Positions 50,530 to 60,443 of a stretch of 64,000 bases of DNA are shown in pieces; the first letter of the stretch is position 1, and each line of letters starts with the position of its first letter. The stretch comes from Pectobacterium fontis. Lineage in GTDB: Bacteria > Pseudomonadota > Gammaproteobacteria > Enterobacterales > Enterobacteriaceae. Where the stretch lies: positions 1-64,000 of the forward strand of contig NZ_JSXC01000028.1 in assembly GCF_000803215.1 (NCBI RefSeq), written 5' to 3'. Under the pieces are notes generated by a model. That model saw only the letters and a list, made by a program, of their open reading frames with translations, was not told the origin of the DNA and searched no databases. Made by a program: the position numbers and the translations under genes.

Positions 50530-51480
50530 TTAGCTGTTATCGCCTTCTTCCTGTGTAATTGGCGAAACAAAATCATCGGGTTTAATCGCAAGCAGGTCGC
50601 ACTTCAAATGATCAATCACATGCTCGACGGTGTTGCCGATAAAGGCTGCGGAGAGACCGGTTCGACCCAGCGACCCCAATACCACGACACCCGCCTGTAA
50701 ATGCTCCGCCAGATCGGGAATCACTTCCTCTGGCAGACCCTTTTCTACGTGCGTTACGCGTTCATCGAGACTGAACTTCTGTCGTAGCGATTTCATGGCA
50801 ATAAGGTGTTGCCCTCGAATCGCATCGTTGTAGACGCTGGGATCGAAATCGGGCAATTCAATCGCGATATTGATGGGGGTAACGGGGTAGGCACCAACCA
50901 GATGAACCTCGGTCTGATCAACCTGTTGAGCCAGTTCCAGCGTTTCTGATACCAGTTTGATATTGAGGGGATCGTGATAAGGGTCTTCGCTGGCCAGATT
51001 AACCGCAACCAATGCACGACCTTCGATCGGCCATGGCTGATCTTTTACCATCCACACAGGGCAAGGGCATTTGCGCAGTAACTGCCAGTCTGTTGGTGTA
51101 AAGATAACCGCTTCCAGCCGATCGTGCTGATGTGCCATTTTCAACAACAGGTCATGTTGCCCAGAAATCACTTCCCGAATAATGGCCTCAAAGGGTTTGT
51201 TGTGCCAGACCACTTTGATTTCTATCGAAACACCCGCTTCAAGGTAGTATTTGCACTGTTCCGCAATCCACTCGGTTCGCTGCTGAATAACGCCCTGACG
51301 CATTTCCACTCTTTCATCGGGGGAAAGCAACGTGGTCATTTCATAAGAGAAATCGTAAATCGGCAGAAACGCCTTGATACGGCCGCCAAGTCGCTGAACC
51401 AGATAAACCGCCCGACGCAGCGCTGGTTGGTCATCCTGATTTGGGTCAATAGCTACCAGTAAATTCTGATACTTTGCCAT
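50530..51480 (-). CDS. uspE: Universal stress protein UspE
   Basis: A 316-residue tandem Usp protein with two domains (about 1-150 and 155-310). The second has a clear nucleotide-type motif, [21 protein letters not shown]. The first lacks the full GxxG motif. E. coli UspE affects motility, aggregation and stress survival. It lies next to fnr, as in E. coli. Confidence 0.95.
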   Translation of the reverse strand: MAKYQNLLVAIDPNQDDQPALRRAVYLVQRLGGRIKAFLPIYDFSYEMTTLLSPDERVEMRQGVIQQRTEWIAEQCKYYLEAGVSIEIKVVWHNKPFEAIIREVISGQHDLLLKMAHQHDRLEAVIFTPTDWQLLRKCPCPVWMVKDQPWPIEGRALVAVNLASEDPYHDPLNIKLVSETLELAQQVDQTEVHLVGAYPVTPINIAIELPDFDPSVYNDAIRGQHLIAMKSLRQKFSLDERVTHVEKGLPEEVIPDLAEHLQAGVVVLGSLGRTGLSAAFIGNTVEHVIDHLKCDLLAIKPDDFVSPITQEEGDNS

Positions 51481-51670
51481 AGCTCCTCCAAACAGCTTTT
51501 ACTCCACAGCGTGTAAATCAAGAGTACCGCAATGGAATCGATTTGGACAACAGAGATAAGCGATAGAATAAAAAAATAAGAAATATCACGAACAGCACGG
51601 TAAAGGGGGAGGAGACGTTGACGCCGAAACCGTAAAACGGTGGTAGCGTCAACAAGTTAGGCCAAAACGG

Positions 51671-52417
51671 TTATTTACGTGAGGATCCTGCTAATTCGGA
51701 AAGCGCATCAAGATTCTCTATCGTGATGTATTTCCCTTTCACTGCCAGCGTGCCGCTCTTCTGGAAACGTCCCAGCAGACGACTGATAGTTTCAACGGTG
51801 AGGCCGAGATAGTTACCTATATCACCACGCGTCATGGTCAGACGGAATTCACGCGGCGAGAAACCACGTTGAGCAAAACGGCGCGAGAGATTGTAGACGA
51901 ATGCCGCCAGACGTTCTTCCGCGTTTTTCTTCGACAGCAGCAGGATCATGTCCTGATCGCCACGGATTTCACCGCTCATCAGACGCATCATCTGTTGACG
52001 CAGATTAGGCATTTTTCCTGAAAGATCATCCAGCGTTTCGAAAGGAATTTCGCAGACCATCGATGTTTCCAGCGCCTGAGCGAAACTTGGATGCTGAGCC
52101 GTACCGATAGCGTCAAAGCCAACCAAATCACCTGCCAGATGAAAGCCGGTGATCTGTTCGTCGCCTTGCTCCGTGATGGTATAGCTTTTTATCGTACCGG
52201 AACGGATGGCGTACAGCGATCTCAATTCATCGCCTGCTTTAAACAGCGCTTGCCCCTTTTGGATAGGCTTCTTCCTTTCAATGATGTTGTCGAGCTGATC
52301 AAGCTCGTGTTCATTCAGGGTGAAAGGGATGCATAGCTGACTGATACTGCAATCCTGACAGTGGATTGCACAACCGCCAGACTGGATGCGTCGGATAATT
52401 CGCTTTTCCGGGATCAT
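51671..52417 (-). CDS. fnr: FNR, oxygen-sensing transcriptional regulator
   Basis: Global anaerobic regulator of the CRP family, 248 residues. Oxygen-labile [4Fe-4S] ligands Cys20, Cys23, Cys29 and Cys122 are all at the E. coli positions, with an extra Cys16. The C-terminal helix-turn-helix ([20 protein letters not shown]) has the Glu-Ser-Arg-type recognition residues that read TTGAT. It should activate narGHJI at the start of this window. An FNR-like site overlaps its own promoter. Confidence 0.98.
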   Translation of the reverse strand: MIPEKRIIRRIQSGGCAIHCQDCSISQLCIPFTLNEHELDQLDNIIERKKPIQKGQALFKAGDELRSLYAIRSGTIKSYTITEQGDEQITGFHLAGDLVGFDAIGTAQHPSFAQALETSMVCEIPFETLDDLSGKMPNLRQQMMRLMSGEIRGDQDMILLLSKKNAEERLAAFVYNLSRRFAQRGFSPREFRLTMTRGDIGNYLGLTVETISRLLGRFQKSGTLAVKGKYITIENLDALSELAGSSRK

Positions 52418-52437
52418 AGGCTTTGCTCAGGCAATAA

Positions 52438-52479
52438 TTGATATTGGTCAATTTTAACAGCTTTTATCGACCGTGATAA
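52438..52479 (-). promoter_or_regulatory. fnr promoter with overlapping FNR-like site
   Basis: On the leftward strand, TTATCA (-35), a 17-base spacer and TAAAAT (-10, 52451-52456) precede TTGACCAATATCAA (52438-52451). That site differs from the FNR consensus at one base and covers the start point, as expected for self-repression. Confidence 0.7.
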
Positions 52480-52683
52480 GACCGATAATCACAGGAATAG
52501 ACCAATAAATAGTGAACTCACTATAATTTTTCTATTTTGCTGAGAAACATTCCGATATATAAACCCTGCGTGACAATATATTTTCGTCTATCACGTTAGC
52601 GAGCCGATTAACTCATTGGCTAATCCGAATCACTTATGCGGATAAGCAATTCGGAGGGCTGTCGTCTGTCGGGAGGGCGGAAA

Positions 52684-53217
52684 TTATATCGGTAAACTAT
52701 TTTGGCGGGGTAAAAAACCTTCGTGAGTCAGTAACCATTGCTTACGGTGAATGCCCCCCGCATAACCGGTCAGTGCGCCGCCAGTGCCGATGACACGATG
52801 GCACGGAACCACGATGCTGACAGGGTTTGAGCCGTTTGCCATACCGACGGCGCGCGCTGCGCCTGTGCGCCCGAGCAGCGTGGCAAGCTCACCGTAGGTG
52901 GTAATTTCTCCACACGGAATCCGACGCAATTCCCGCCAAACTTGCTGTTGAAACTCAGTCCCGATGGAAGCGACGGGCAGCGTATCAATAATCGTTAAGT
53001 CGCCATCAAAATAGCGTTGCAGGCAGTCTGTCAGACCACCAGGGTTATGGCGTGATTGTAACGAAAAGGGATCATTCCGATAACTGCGATTGAGCGAGCG
53101 AAATAAATCGTCCTCATATTCGCGCCACTCGACGGCACGCAAATGATTATTTTTATCAGCAATAATCAATAACTCCCCAAGCGGGGTTGCCATCGTGTCC
53201 TGAAAAAAAGTCTGCAT
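52684..53217 (-). CDS. ogt: Methylated-DNA--protein-cysteine methyltransferase Ogt
   Basis: A 177-residue suicide repair protein that takes methyl or larger alkyl groups from O6-guanine and O4-thymine. The acceptor cysteine is in PCHRVIG; the helix GRTGAARAVGMANGSNP holds the arginine finger. It neighbours fnr as in E. coli. Confidence 0.96.
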   Translation of the reverse strand: MQTFFQDTMATPLGELLIIADKNNHLRAVEWREYEDDLFRSLNRSYRNDPFSLQSRHNPGGLTDCLQRYFDGDLTIIDTLPVASIGTEFQQQVWRELRRIPCGEITTYGELATLLGRTGAARAVGMANGSNPVSIVVPCHRVIGTGGALTGYAGGIHRKQWLLTHEGFLPRQNSLPI

Positions 53218-53658
53218 AGTGATTCCTTACGCGTTGGTCGCTTGCTTGCATCTTTCATGAGTCACCAGGTGATTATCCAGCATCATCAGGTGGATTGAAA
53301 ATAAAATACGAAGTATGCCGGGTGGAGAAGTGAAAGAAGGGGAACCCGGCACGATCGTCGTCCTGTGTCACTGCGACACCATTTTAGAGCGAATTCCGTT
53401 TGCATACGGACACTTAAGAGATCCACCTGAGCATGTAGGATGTGATATTCCTAATATTGTCAATAAAATCAAATGTTAATATGAAGTGAGCCAATTTGTA
53501 TTTATGAGAGATGGAGCATGTGAATCTTCATTCTACTGCCAGATAACGTTATCACATGGCAATAATGTGAAGGTGAGCGTTGTTGGTATGTTCTATTTTT
53601 TATGGCAAAGACATAGCGTGTGGGTCGTGTTCTACGTTATTTAGAGGAAATGCGCAGC
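53218..53658. other. 441-base gap between divergent genes
   Basis: AT-rich DNA that should carry the ogt promoter and the promoter of the dehydrogenase gene. TGTGA half-sites occur (for example near 53441 and 53518), but no full CRP palindrome is seen. No gene recognised. Confidence 0.6.
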
Positions 53659-54954
53659 ATGAAAAAGAAATATGCCGTAGTGGGAACCGGGGGGCGCGCA
53701 GGCCTTTATCTGGAGTCTATCGCCAGAGATTATCAAGAACAGGGGAAATTCGTTGCTTTTTGCGATACAAACCAGACTCGAATGAATTATGCCAACCAGA
53801 TTGTCCATAAATTTGGTCACGATAATGTGGCGACATATCATGCCGAACAGTTTGAACAGATGATTGCGGAAACCCAGCCAGATATTGTGATTGTGACGTC
53901 GATAGACCGTACTCATCATAATTATATTATTCGGGCGATGGAATTAGGTTGTGATGTCATCAGTGAAAAACCGATGACGATTGACGAAGAAAAATGTCAG
54001 GCGATTATTGATGCGATTAATCGTACTGGGCGTAAATTACGGGTAACGTTTAATTACCGTTATGCGCCACATCACAGCAAAATTCGTGAACTCATTGCCG
54101 CCGGATTGATTGGTGAAGTTTATTCCGTGCATTTTGAGTGGCTGCTGAATACCGAGCACGGAGCAGATTATTTCCGACGCTGGCACCGGGACAAACGCAA
54201 TAGCGGCGGGCTATTGGTGCACAAATCCACACACCATTTCGATCTGGTCAATTTCTGGCTGAATAGCGAACCAGAAACGGTTTATGCACAAGGCGATTTG
54301 CGTTTTTACGGTAAAGCCAATGCCGAAGCACGCGGCGTCAGCGCATTCTATTCGCGTTCACACAAAAGTGCTGTGGCCGAAAACGATCCCTTCGCGCTGC
54401 ATATGAATCAAAGCGAACAACTGACAGCACTGTATTTAGATGCTGAACATGAAGACGGTTATTACCGTGATAAAAGTGTGTTCGATGACGGTATTAATAT
54501 TGAAGATGTACTGGGTGTGATGGTGCGCTATAAAAGCAAAGCCATCATGACATACTCGCTAAATGCGTATTTACCCTGGGAAGGGTTGAATGTCGTATTT
54601 AATGGCAGCAAGGGCCGGTTAGAAATGAAACTGGTGGAAAAATCTTATGTAAACGGAGGCGGGCAAAAAGAGGATGAAGGTGCGCTTAATGAATGTGAAA
54701 TAAAGATCTATCCGATGTTCGATGAGCCTTATGTCGTACCCGTTGAATTTAAAGCCGGTGGACACGGCGGCGGCGATCAGGTCATGTTAAACGATCTGTT
54801 TGGTACACCGGAACCCGATCCATTACATCGTGCAGCGGATTATCGTGACGGAGCCATGTCTATTTTAACCGGTATCGCCGCTAATCGATCATTACGCACC
54901 GAACTGCCAGTGAAAATAAGCGAACTGGCCGTTAATCTTAAAAGAGAGAATTAA
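53659..54954 (+). CDS. Gfo/Idh/MocA-family oxidoreductase
   Basis: A 431-residue NAD(P)-dependent sugar or cyclitol dehydrogenase. The N-terminal Rossmann loop is VVGTGGRAGLYL, and SEKPMTIDEEKC carries the catalytic lysine of the EKP motif. The C-terminal domain binds substrate, with HKSTHHFDLVNFW near the active site. The ATG at 53659 is preferred because GAGG lies 11 bases upstream; a nearer ATG is too close to it. An extracellular sugar-binding protein gene follows 119 bases later, which suggests use of an imported carbohydrate. Substrate unknown. Confidence 0.88.
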   Translation: MKKKYAVVGTGGRAGLYLESIARDYQEQGKFVAFCDTNQTRMNYANQIVHKFGHDNVATYHAEQFEQMIAETQPDIVIVTSIDRTHHNYIIRAMELGCDVISEKPMTIDEEKCQAIIDAINRTGRKLRVTFNYRYAPHHSKIRELIAAGLIGEVYSVHFEWLLNTEHGADYFRRWHRDKRNSGGLLVHKSTHHFDLVNFWLNSEPETVYAQGDLRFYGKANAEARGVSAFYSRSHKSAVAENDPFALHMNQSEQLTALYLDAEHEDGYYRDKSVFDDGINIEDVLGVMVRYKSKAIMTYSLNAYLPWEGLNVVFNGSKGRLEMKLVEKSYVNGGGQKEDEGALNECEIKIYPMFDEPYVVPVEFKAGGHGGGDQVMLNDLFGTPEPDPLHRAADYRDGAMSILTGIAANRSLRTELPVKISELAVNLKREN

Positions 54955-55073
54955 TCAGAGTCTCTGTCTGACGAATATTTCAGGCAGTCAGCGCTTTCGC
55001 ATCCGTAGTACCGGTCTGTTTGCATGCAGCCAGACCAGTGGAAACCTCCGAATACTATTATAAGGGTTCTATT

Positions 55074-56393
55074 ATGGCGAAAACACGGAACACATTACCT
55101 CACCTACTCTTACTCTGCGCCGCGCTTCCACTGGGCGCTGCATTTTCTCATTCTGCCGACGCTGCTGAGATCCGCATCTCCTGGTGGGGAGGCAATCAGC
55201 GGCACGAGGCGACGCTGGCGGCGATTAACGCATTTCAAAAAGCCAATCCGACCATTACCGTTAAAGCTGAATATGCTGGCTGGGACGGCTACCTTTCACG
55301 TCTTTCAACCCAGATGGCTGGGGGGCAAGAGCCGGATGTCATTCGTATTGACTGGAACTGGCTACCGCAATTTTCCCGCAATGGCGACGGCTTTTATGAT
55401 TTGAATAAACAAAAAGATATTCTGGGGCTGAGCGATTTTCCGGCTAACTACCTGAAAACGTCGGACGTACAAGGGAAGCTGCAAGGCTTGCCGATTTCGA
55501 TGACGTCCCGCAGCATGATCTACAATAAAACCACCTGGGACAAGGCGGGCGTTGCTTACCCGAAAACCTGGGATGAATTGTTTGCCGCAGGCCCGGTGTT
55601 TAAGCAAAAACTGGGGGATAATTATTACCCGCTCGGTGTTGCTCAGGGATCCAGCGATGTGCTGGATATGCTCACGCTTGGCCGTAGCTATATGGCACAA
55701 AAATATGGCATCGACCTGATCGATGAAAAGAAACAGAGTATTGCTTATAGCCGCGATCAGGTACGGGAGCTTTTCGGTTTTTACAAAAAGCTGGTTGATT
55801 CTCATGTGATACCCGATCAGCGTTATTTCTCTTCGTTCGGGCGCACTAACGTCTATGAAATCCGCCCCTGGATTAACGGTGAACTCGCGGGCATGTATCT
55901 GTGGGATTCCGCTATCTACACCTATTCCAGCAACATGCCGAAAGAGACGGTGCTGGAAACGGGGCCGTTTATCACGATGCCAGGTGCTAAAGATTCGGGG
56001 CTGACCACCAAGCCGTCTTCTCTGTTCGCGATTAGCAAGAACAGTAAGTATCCCAAAGAAGCGGCGATGCTGATGAGTTTTATGCTAAGTAATCCAGAAG
56101 GCGTGAAGGCAGTCGGGTTACAAAACGGGATGCCAGCCAACCCGAAAGCGCAAAAACTGTTGGAAGAGATTGGCGTGATCAACTCTGGCAACCTGTTAGC
56201 AAATGCCTATCGGGCGGCAGCGGAACAACCCGCGTCTAAAGTGCCTGTGTCACCTTTTATGGAAAATCAGGAGTTAGTCCAGTTGTGGACAACCAGTCTG
56301 CAAAAACTGGACTACGGCAATGGCGAAGTGAACAACGTTGCTGACGATTTCCTGAGCGGTGCCAATCGAATATTAAAACGCGCTATCCGATAA
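55074..56393 (+). CDS. Extracellular sugar-binding protein, no partner permeases
   Basis: A 439-residue family 1 solute-binding protein. The signal peptide ends near ADAAEI. The mature N-terminus IRISWWGGNQRHEATL and WDGYLSRLSTQMAGGQEPDV resemble TogB-type oligogalacturonide/oligosaccharide binding proteins; the exact ligand is inference. The start at 55074 has AAGGG upstream and begins the signal peptide. No permease or ATPase gene follows, so it must use transporter parts encoded elsewhere or act as a receptor. Confidence 0.87.
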   Translation: MAKTRNTLPHLLLLCAALPLGAAFSHSADAAEIRISWWGGNQRHEATLAAINAFQKANPTITVKAEYAGWDGYLSRLSTQMAGGQEPDVIRIDWNWLPQFSRNGDGFYDLNKQKDILGLSDFPANYLKTSDVQGKLQGLPISMTSRSMIYNKTTWDKAGVAYPKTWDELFAAGPVFKQKLGDNYYPLGVAQGSSDVLDMLTLGRSYMAQKYGIDLIDEKKQSIAYSRDQVRELFGFYKKLVDSHVIPDQRYFSSFGRTNVYEIRPWINGELAGMYLWDSAIYTYSSNMPKETVLETGPFITMPGAKDSGLTTKPSSLFAISKNSKYPKEAAMLMSFMLSNPEGVKAVGLQNGMPANPKAQKLLEEIGVINSGNLLANAYRAAAEQPASKVPVSPFMENQELVQLWTTSLQKLDYGNGEVNNVADDFLSGANRILKRAIR

Positions 56394-56408
56394 CTAACGA
56401 CGGTTAAT

Positions 56409-56446
56409 GTGCGATGCCGTGCTACGAAGGATATACGGCATCGCAC
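56409..56446 (+). terminator. Terminator after the sugar-binding protein gene
   Basis: A perfect 12-base-pair stem GTGCGATGCCGT / ACGGCATCGCAC with a 14-base loop, followed by a T-rich stretch. Its position also suits the convergent CFA-like gene. Confidence 0.65.
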
Positions 56447-56508
56447 GTCTTCTTACTTAATCACACCACATGCCATTTTTGCTCCACCACCGCCTAATCG
56501 CTTTTTAT

Positions 56509-57738
56509 TCATGGTCTTTCCGCAGTGAGTTGTACCGTGCTAATGGTGCGTGCGCGAAAGCCCGCTTCACAATAGCAAAGGTAAAACACCCACAGGCGCT
56601 GGAAAGATTCATCAAAGCCCTGAGTATTCAGCGTATGCCACTGCTGATAAAAACGCTTCCGCCATTCGCTGAGGGTGCGGGCATAGTCCTGACCGATATC
56701 AAACAGATCGCGGGTGATAAAATCGGTATGCCGCGTCATGGTCGTGGTCATTGCCGTGACCGAAGGCAGAAAACCGCCGGGGAAAATGTAGCGTTGGATA
56801 AAATCAACGTTACGACAGTAATGGCTGTAACGCTGGTCGGCAATGGTGATTGCCTGAAGCACCATACGGCCTTGTGGACGCAGCAATTGCTGGCAACGCT
56901 TGAAGAAGGTGGGTAAATAGGCTTTTCCGACTGCTTCGATCATTTCGACCGACACCAGCTTGTCATACTGACCTGTCAACGCGCGGTAATCCTGTAGCAG
57001 CACCGTCACTCTATGGCTCAGGCCTGCTTGCTGAATGCGCTCAACCGCGTAGTCATACTGCTGTTGCGACAGCGTGGTGGTGGTGACGTAACAGCCATAT
57101 TCACGGGCGGCCAGTTCGGCTAATCCCCCCCAGCCGGTGCCGATTTCCAGTAAATGATCCGTTTCACAGAGCGCCAACTGTTCGCAGAGACGGCGCAGCT
57201 TGGCGCGCTGTGCATCTTCCAGCGTCATTTCGGGTTGCTGATACCAGGCGCTGGAGTAGAGCATCTCGCTATCGAGAAAGCTGCGGTAAAAATGGTTGCC
57301 CAGATCGTAGTGAGCGGCGATATTTTTCTGCGCCTGCTGTGGGCGGTTACGGCGACACCAGTGGATAAATCGATGAAATGGCCCCGTCAACCAGCCAAAA
57401 CGCGTTTCAAGCGTATCGACTAACGCCTGATTTTGCGCCAAAAGCTGGAGAACGAGCGTGAGGTTGGTTGAGCTCCAGTCACCATCGATATAGCTTTCGC
57501 CAGCAGCGATGCTTCCACCCAGTAAGACGCGGCGATAAACGCGATGGTTATGTATCGTGATTTCACCTTGCAGCGTCGCGTGTTGATCCCCGAATAACGT
57601 TTCATTGCCTTCTGGTTCACGAAGGCGCAATCCTCCGCCGTCTATTCGACTAAGCAGAAGAAACACCATTTTTTTGGCCCGAGCATAGCGAGCGGTATTG
57701 CTCGGGTGACGCACCAACTGTGTTTCCGTTGAACTCAT
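56509..57738 (-). CDS. Cyclopropane-fatty-acyl-phospholipid synthase-like methyltransferase
   Basis: A 409-residue SAM-dependent lipid methyltransferase. The SAM site is LLEIGTGWGGLAELAAREYG, with the CFA-family AAHYDLGNHFYRSFLD segment before it and IFPGGFLPS after it. Members act on double bonds of phospholipid acyl chains to form cyclopropane or methyl-branched products. It is the last gene of a five-gene operon and overlaps the DUF1365 gene by four bases. Its partners suggest it is not the housekeeping Cfa. Confidence 0.9.
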   Translation of the reverse strand: MSSTETQLVRHPSNTARYARAKKMVFLLLSRIDGGGLRLREPEGNETLFGDQHATLQGEITIHNHRVYRRVLLGGSIAAGESYIDGDWSSTNLTLVLQLLAQNQALVDTLETRFGWLTGPFHRFIHWCRRNRPQQAQKNIAAHYDLGNHFYRSFLDSEMLYSSAWYQQPEMTLEDAQRAKLRRLCEQLALCETDHLLEIGTGWGGLAELAAREYGCYVTTTTLSQQQYDYAVERIQQAGLSHRVTVLLQDYRALTGQYDKLVSVEMIEAVGKAYLPTFFKRCQQLLRPQGRMVLQAITIADQRYSHYCRNVDFIQRYIFPGGFLPSVTAMTTTMTRHTDFITRDLFDIGQDYARTLSEWRKRFYQQWHTLNTQGFDESFQRLWVFYLCYCEAGFRARTISTVQLTAERP

Positions 57739-58460
57739 GGGGTGTCCTTTTTTCCAGACTGCGGATGAGGATAAACGGGCGAGCGTTTAATCCACAGTTT
57801 CAAAGCCTGCCAATAGATGGTGCAGGCGGTTTTCATCGTCATTAACGGCAGAGACCAAAGCTGAGTACGCAGAGTGGCGCGAGTGAGTGGCTGACGATGC
57901 AGCACCAGCGTCGCATCAAACTCGCGTCCTTGTCGGTGGTTCTCAATGTGGATCCTCAGACGCGCGTCGGGCGGCGTGAGTCGCCAGTGATACACCATCT
58001 CCATCGGGTTAAAAGGCGACACATGAAACGCTTTAGAAACAGGCGTAGAACCATCGGGGACGACGGCATAAGTATGACGTTCGTTCCAGGGGGTATTGCG
58101 CACTTCTGCCAATAACCAGCGTAGTTCGTTATGCTCATCGTACAAATAATAGAAATTGACCGGATTGAAATAACAGCCCAGATAGCGTAGCTGACACAGC
58201 AGTAAAACTTTCCCCGTGAGGTGTTCACCGGTCAGTTCTGCAATCCGATCCTGCGCTTTGGTTTTGATATCGCCGCCACCGAGGTAATCACCGCGACAAA
58301 ATGACGCAGGGGAAAAACGCTCCAGCGCAATCCCCGCATGCGGCAAGGCGGGGATCTCATCTAAATCAATTAACGTCATGAATAATGCATAGTCAAAACG
58401 ATGTGTGACGGGCGTAAAGCGTCGATGGCGAACCTTACCCACATACAGAGCGCTATTCAT
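57735..58460 (-). CDS. DUF1365 domain protein
   Basis: A 241-residue protein of the DUF1365 family (SALYVGKVRHRRFTPVTHRFDYALFM, with FNPVNFYYLYD). The family has no proven activity but is nearly always next to an FAD amine-oxidase-like protein and a CFA-like methyltransferase. The start at 58460 leaves an eight-base overlap with the gene before it, and an earlier start would only add six residues. Confidence 0.88.
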   Translation of the reverse strand: MNSALYVGKVRHRRFTPVTHRFDYALFMTLIDLDEIPALPHAGIALERFSPASFCRGDYLGGGDIKTKAQDRIAELTGEHLTGKVLLLCQLRYLGCYFNPVNFYYLYDEHNELRWLLAEVRNTPWNERHTYAVVPDGSTPVSKAFHVSPFNPMEMVYHWRLTPPDARLRIHIENHRQGREFDATLVLHRQPLTRATLRTQLWSLPLMTMKTACTIYWQALKLWIKRSPVYPHPQSGKKDTP

Positions 58461-59721
58461 ATGGCACGCTCTGGGCAATCTGACTCACGACATCCAGTGC
58501 GCTTCTTACGCCATCCTCATGAAAACCGTTGTACCAATAAGCACCACAAAACCAGCTTCGGTTGTGCCCATTAATACGTTCACGCTGCTGTTGGTGCTCT
58601 GTCGTCTGTTGAGTAAACACCGGGTGATGATAAATCGCGTGGTGCAGTATTTTATTCGGGTCGATGTCCTGCTGAGGGTTCAGTGAGACACAGAAGGTCG
58701 TGGATGAACGAATACCTTGCAGAATGTTCATGTTATAGGTCACGGAGGCACGCACGCGGCTAAACGCCTGATCGACTGGCAGGCGGTAATTCCAGCTCGC
58801 CCATGCCCGCTGGTTATGGGGCAGAAGCTGGGTGTCGGTATGCAAAATCACGCGGTTAGGTTGGTAGCGTATGCCACCGAGGATACGCTGCTCATCGGGC
58901 GTACTCGTTTCCAGCAGCGCCAGTGCCTGATCGGAGTGGCAGGCAAAAATAACCTGATCAAATTGATACGCCTGACTGGCGGTATGCACAGTAACACCTT
59001 TATCATCGCGTATGACCTGATTGACGGGCGTCTGGATATGGATTGTCACCCGATCGCGGATACGCTCGGCGAGTCGCCGCACATACTCCCGTGAACCACC
59101 GGGCACCACCATCCATTGCGGGCGATTAACCAAATCCAATAACCCGTGATGGTTGAAGAAAGTCAGGAAAAGCGATAGAGGAAAATGGCGCATATCCTCA
59201 AGCGATGACGACCAGATCGCCGCGCCCATTGGCAAAAGATAGTGCTGGGCAAAGAACGGCGAGAATCTTTCCTGCTGCAACAAATGGCGTAGCGTCAGCC
59301 CCTGGTAATCGCCGTTGGCAAGATACTGCTTACACACGCGGTTAAAGCGCACAATCTCCGCAACAAAACGATAAAAACTGAGGCGGAACAGGTTGCCGCG
59401 CTGGGCGAATAGCGTGTTTAACGTATGCCCGTTATATTCCAGACCAGAAACGGGATTACTGACCGAGAAGCTCATTTCGGTGGGCTGGCCAGTTAATTCC
59501 AGTTCATCCAGTAATGCAATAAAATGGGGATAGGTCCGTTCATTGTAGACAATAAATCCCGTATCGATGGCGTAGGGGACGTCATCCTGAACGACATCGA
59601 CCGTTGCCGTGTGGCCCCCCAGATAATCGTTCGCCTCAAATACCGACACCTGAAAGCGATCGGATAACTTGAATGCGCAGGTTAAGCCAGAAATGCCGCT
59701 GCCAATAATGGCAATCTTCAT
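58453..59721 (-). CDS. FAD-dependent amine-oxidase-like protein
   Basis: A 422-residue flavoprotein. The N-terminal dinucleotide motif is IAIIGSGISGLTCAF (5-19), followed by the GG-rich FEANDYLGGHTATVDV. A C-terminal FCGAYWYNGFHEDG motif completes the FAD site. Such proteins in similar clusters are thought to desaturate or oxidise acyl chains. AAGG lies eight bases before the ATG at 59721; the longer frame begins before this site. Confidence 0.9.
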   Translation of the reverse strand: MKIAIIGSGISGLTCAFKLSDRFQVSVFEANDYLGGHTATVDVVQDDVPYAIDTGFIVYNERTYPHFIALLDELELTGQPTEMSFSVSNPVSGLEYNGHTLNTLFAQRGNLFRLSFYRFVAEIVRFNRVCKQYLANGDYQGLTLRHLLQQERFSPFFAQHYLLPMGAAIWSSSLEDMRHFPLSLFLTFFNHHGLLDLVNRPQWMVVPGGSREYVRRLAERIRDRVTIHIQTPVNQVIRDDKGVTVHTASQAYQFDQVIFACHSDQALALLETSTPDEQRILGGIRYQPNRVILHTDTQLLPHNQRAWASWNYRLPVDQAFSRVRASVTYNMNILQGIRSSTTFCVSLNPQQDIDPNKILHHAIYHHPVFTQQTTEHQQQRERINGHNRSWFCGAYWYNGFHEDGVRSALDVVSQIAQSVPYE

Positions 59722-59726
59722 ACGTT

Positions 59727-60443
59727 TTACCTTACTAACCGGCTGGCGAGCAGACGTTGCCATGACTGTGGGAGAACAGAAATCACGTTGAGCAAGAGCG
59801 CAAAGCGCAGAGGAAAGGCGATCTCGCGTTTTTTCTTTGCCAGACCACGGCGAATAGCCTCCGAAGCTTGCGACACAGAAATCAGCATCGGCATCGGAAA
59901 GTCATTACGTGCGGTGAGCGGGGTATCGACAAAACCGGGCAGGATCAGCGACACGGTAATATGGCGAGACTGCAAATCCAGCGCCAGGCTGCGGGCGAAA
60001 TAGGCCAGCGCCGCCTTTGAGGCACCATAAGCCTCCGCTCTTGGCAGCGCAACGAGGCTGGCGGTCGAGCCAACCAGCGCCAGATGGCTACCGTTGGCAA
60101 GCTGTGGCAATAACACCGACAGGCAATTCACCGGGCCGATCACGTTGGTTGTCAGCACCCGACGGATTTTTTCCGCGTCAACGACGCCGTTATCCAGATA
60201 TTCGCAGGTTCCTGCACTGAGAATCACCAAATCGGTTGTGACGCTGCCCAACGCCTGCTGCGTATCCGCCAGGTTCGTCATGTCAAATGCTGCCGTACTA
60301 ATGGTTGGGAAGGCAGCGGTTAATGCGTGAAGCCGCTGTTCATCACGACCACAGGCGAGCACATCCCAGCCGTCGCTGGCATAATCCAGTGCCAGTTGCT
60401 GGCCAATTCCAGAGCTGGCCCCGGTGATCAATACACGTTTCAT
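59727..60443 (-). CDS. Short-chain dehydrogenase/reductase
   Basis: A 238-residue SDR with TGASSGIG (7-14) and the active-site YGASK. The C-terminal PLRFALLLNVIS stretch is hydrophobic and may touch the membrane. It overlaps the NTF2-like gene by four bases and ends five bases before the flavoprotein gene. Confidence 0.9.
   Translation of the reverse strand: MKRVLITGASSGIGQQLALDYASDGWDVLACGRDEQRLHALTAAFPTISTAAFDMTNLADTQQALGSVTTDLVILSAGTCEYLDNGVVDAEKIRRVLTTNVIGPVNCLSVLLPQLANGSHLALVGSTASLVALPRAEAYGASKAALAYFARSLALDLQSRHITVSLILPGFVDTPLTARNDFPMPMLISVSQASEAIRRGLAKKKREIAFPLRFALLLNVISVLPQSWQRLLASRLVR

Noticed and set aside
51617-51653. Hairpin GTTGACGC / GCGTCAAC after fnr as a terminator
   Set aside because: Strong stem but no U-run in either direction and a complex interior; left as unassigned structure.
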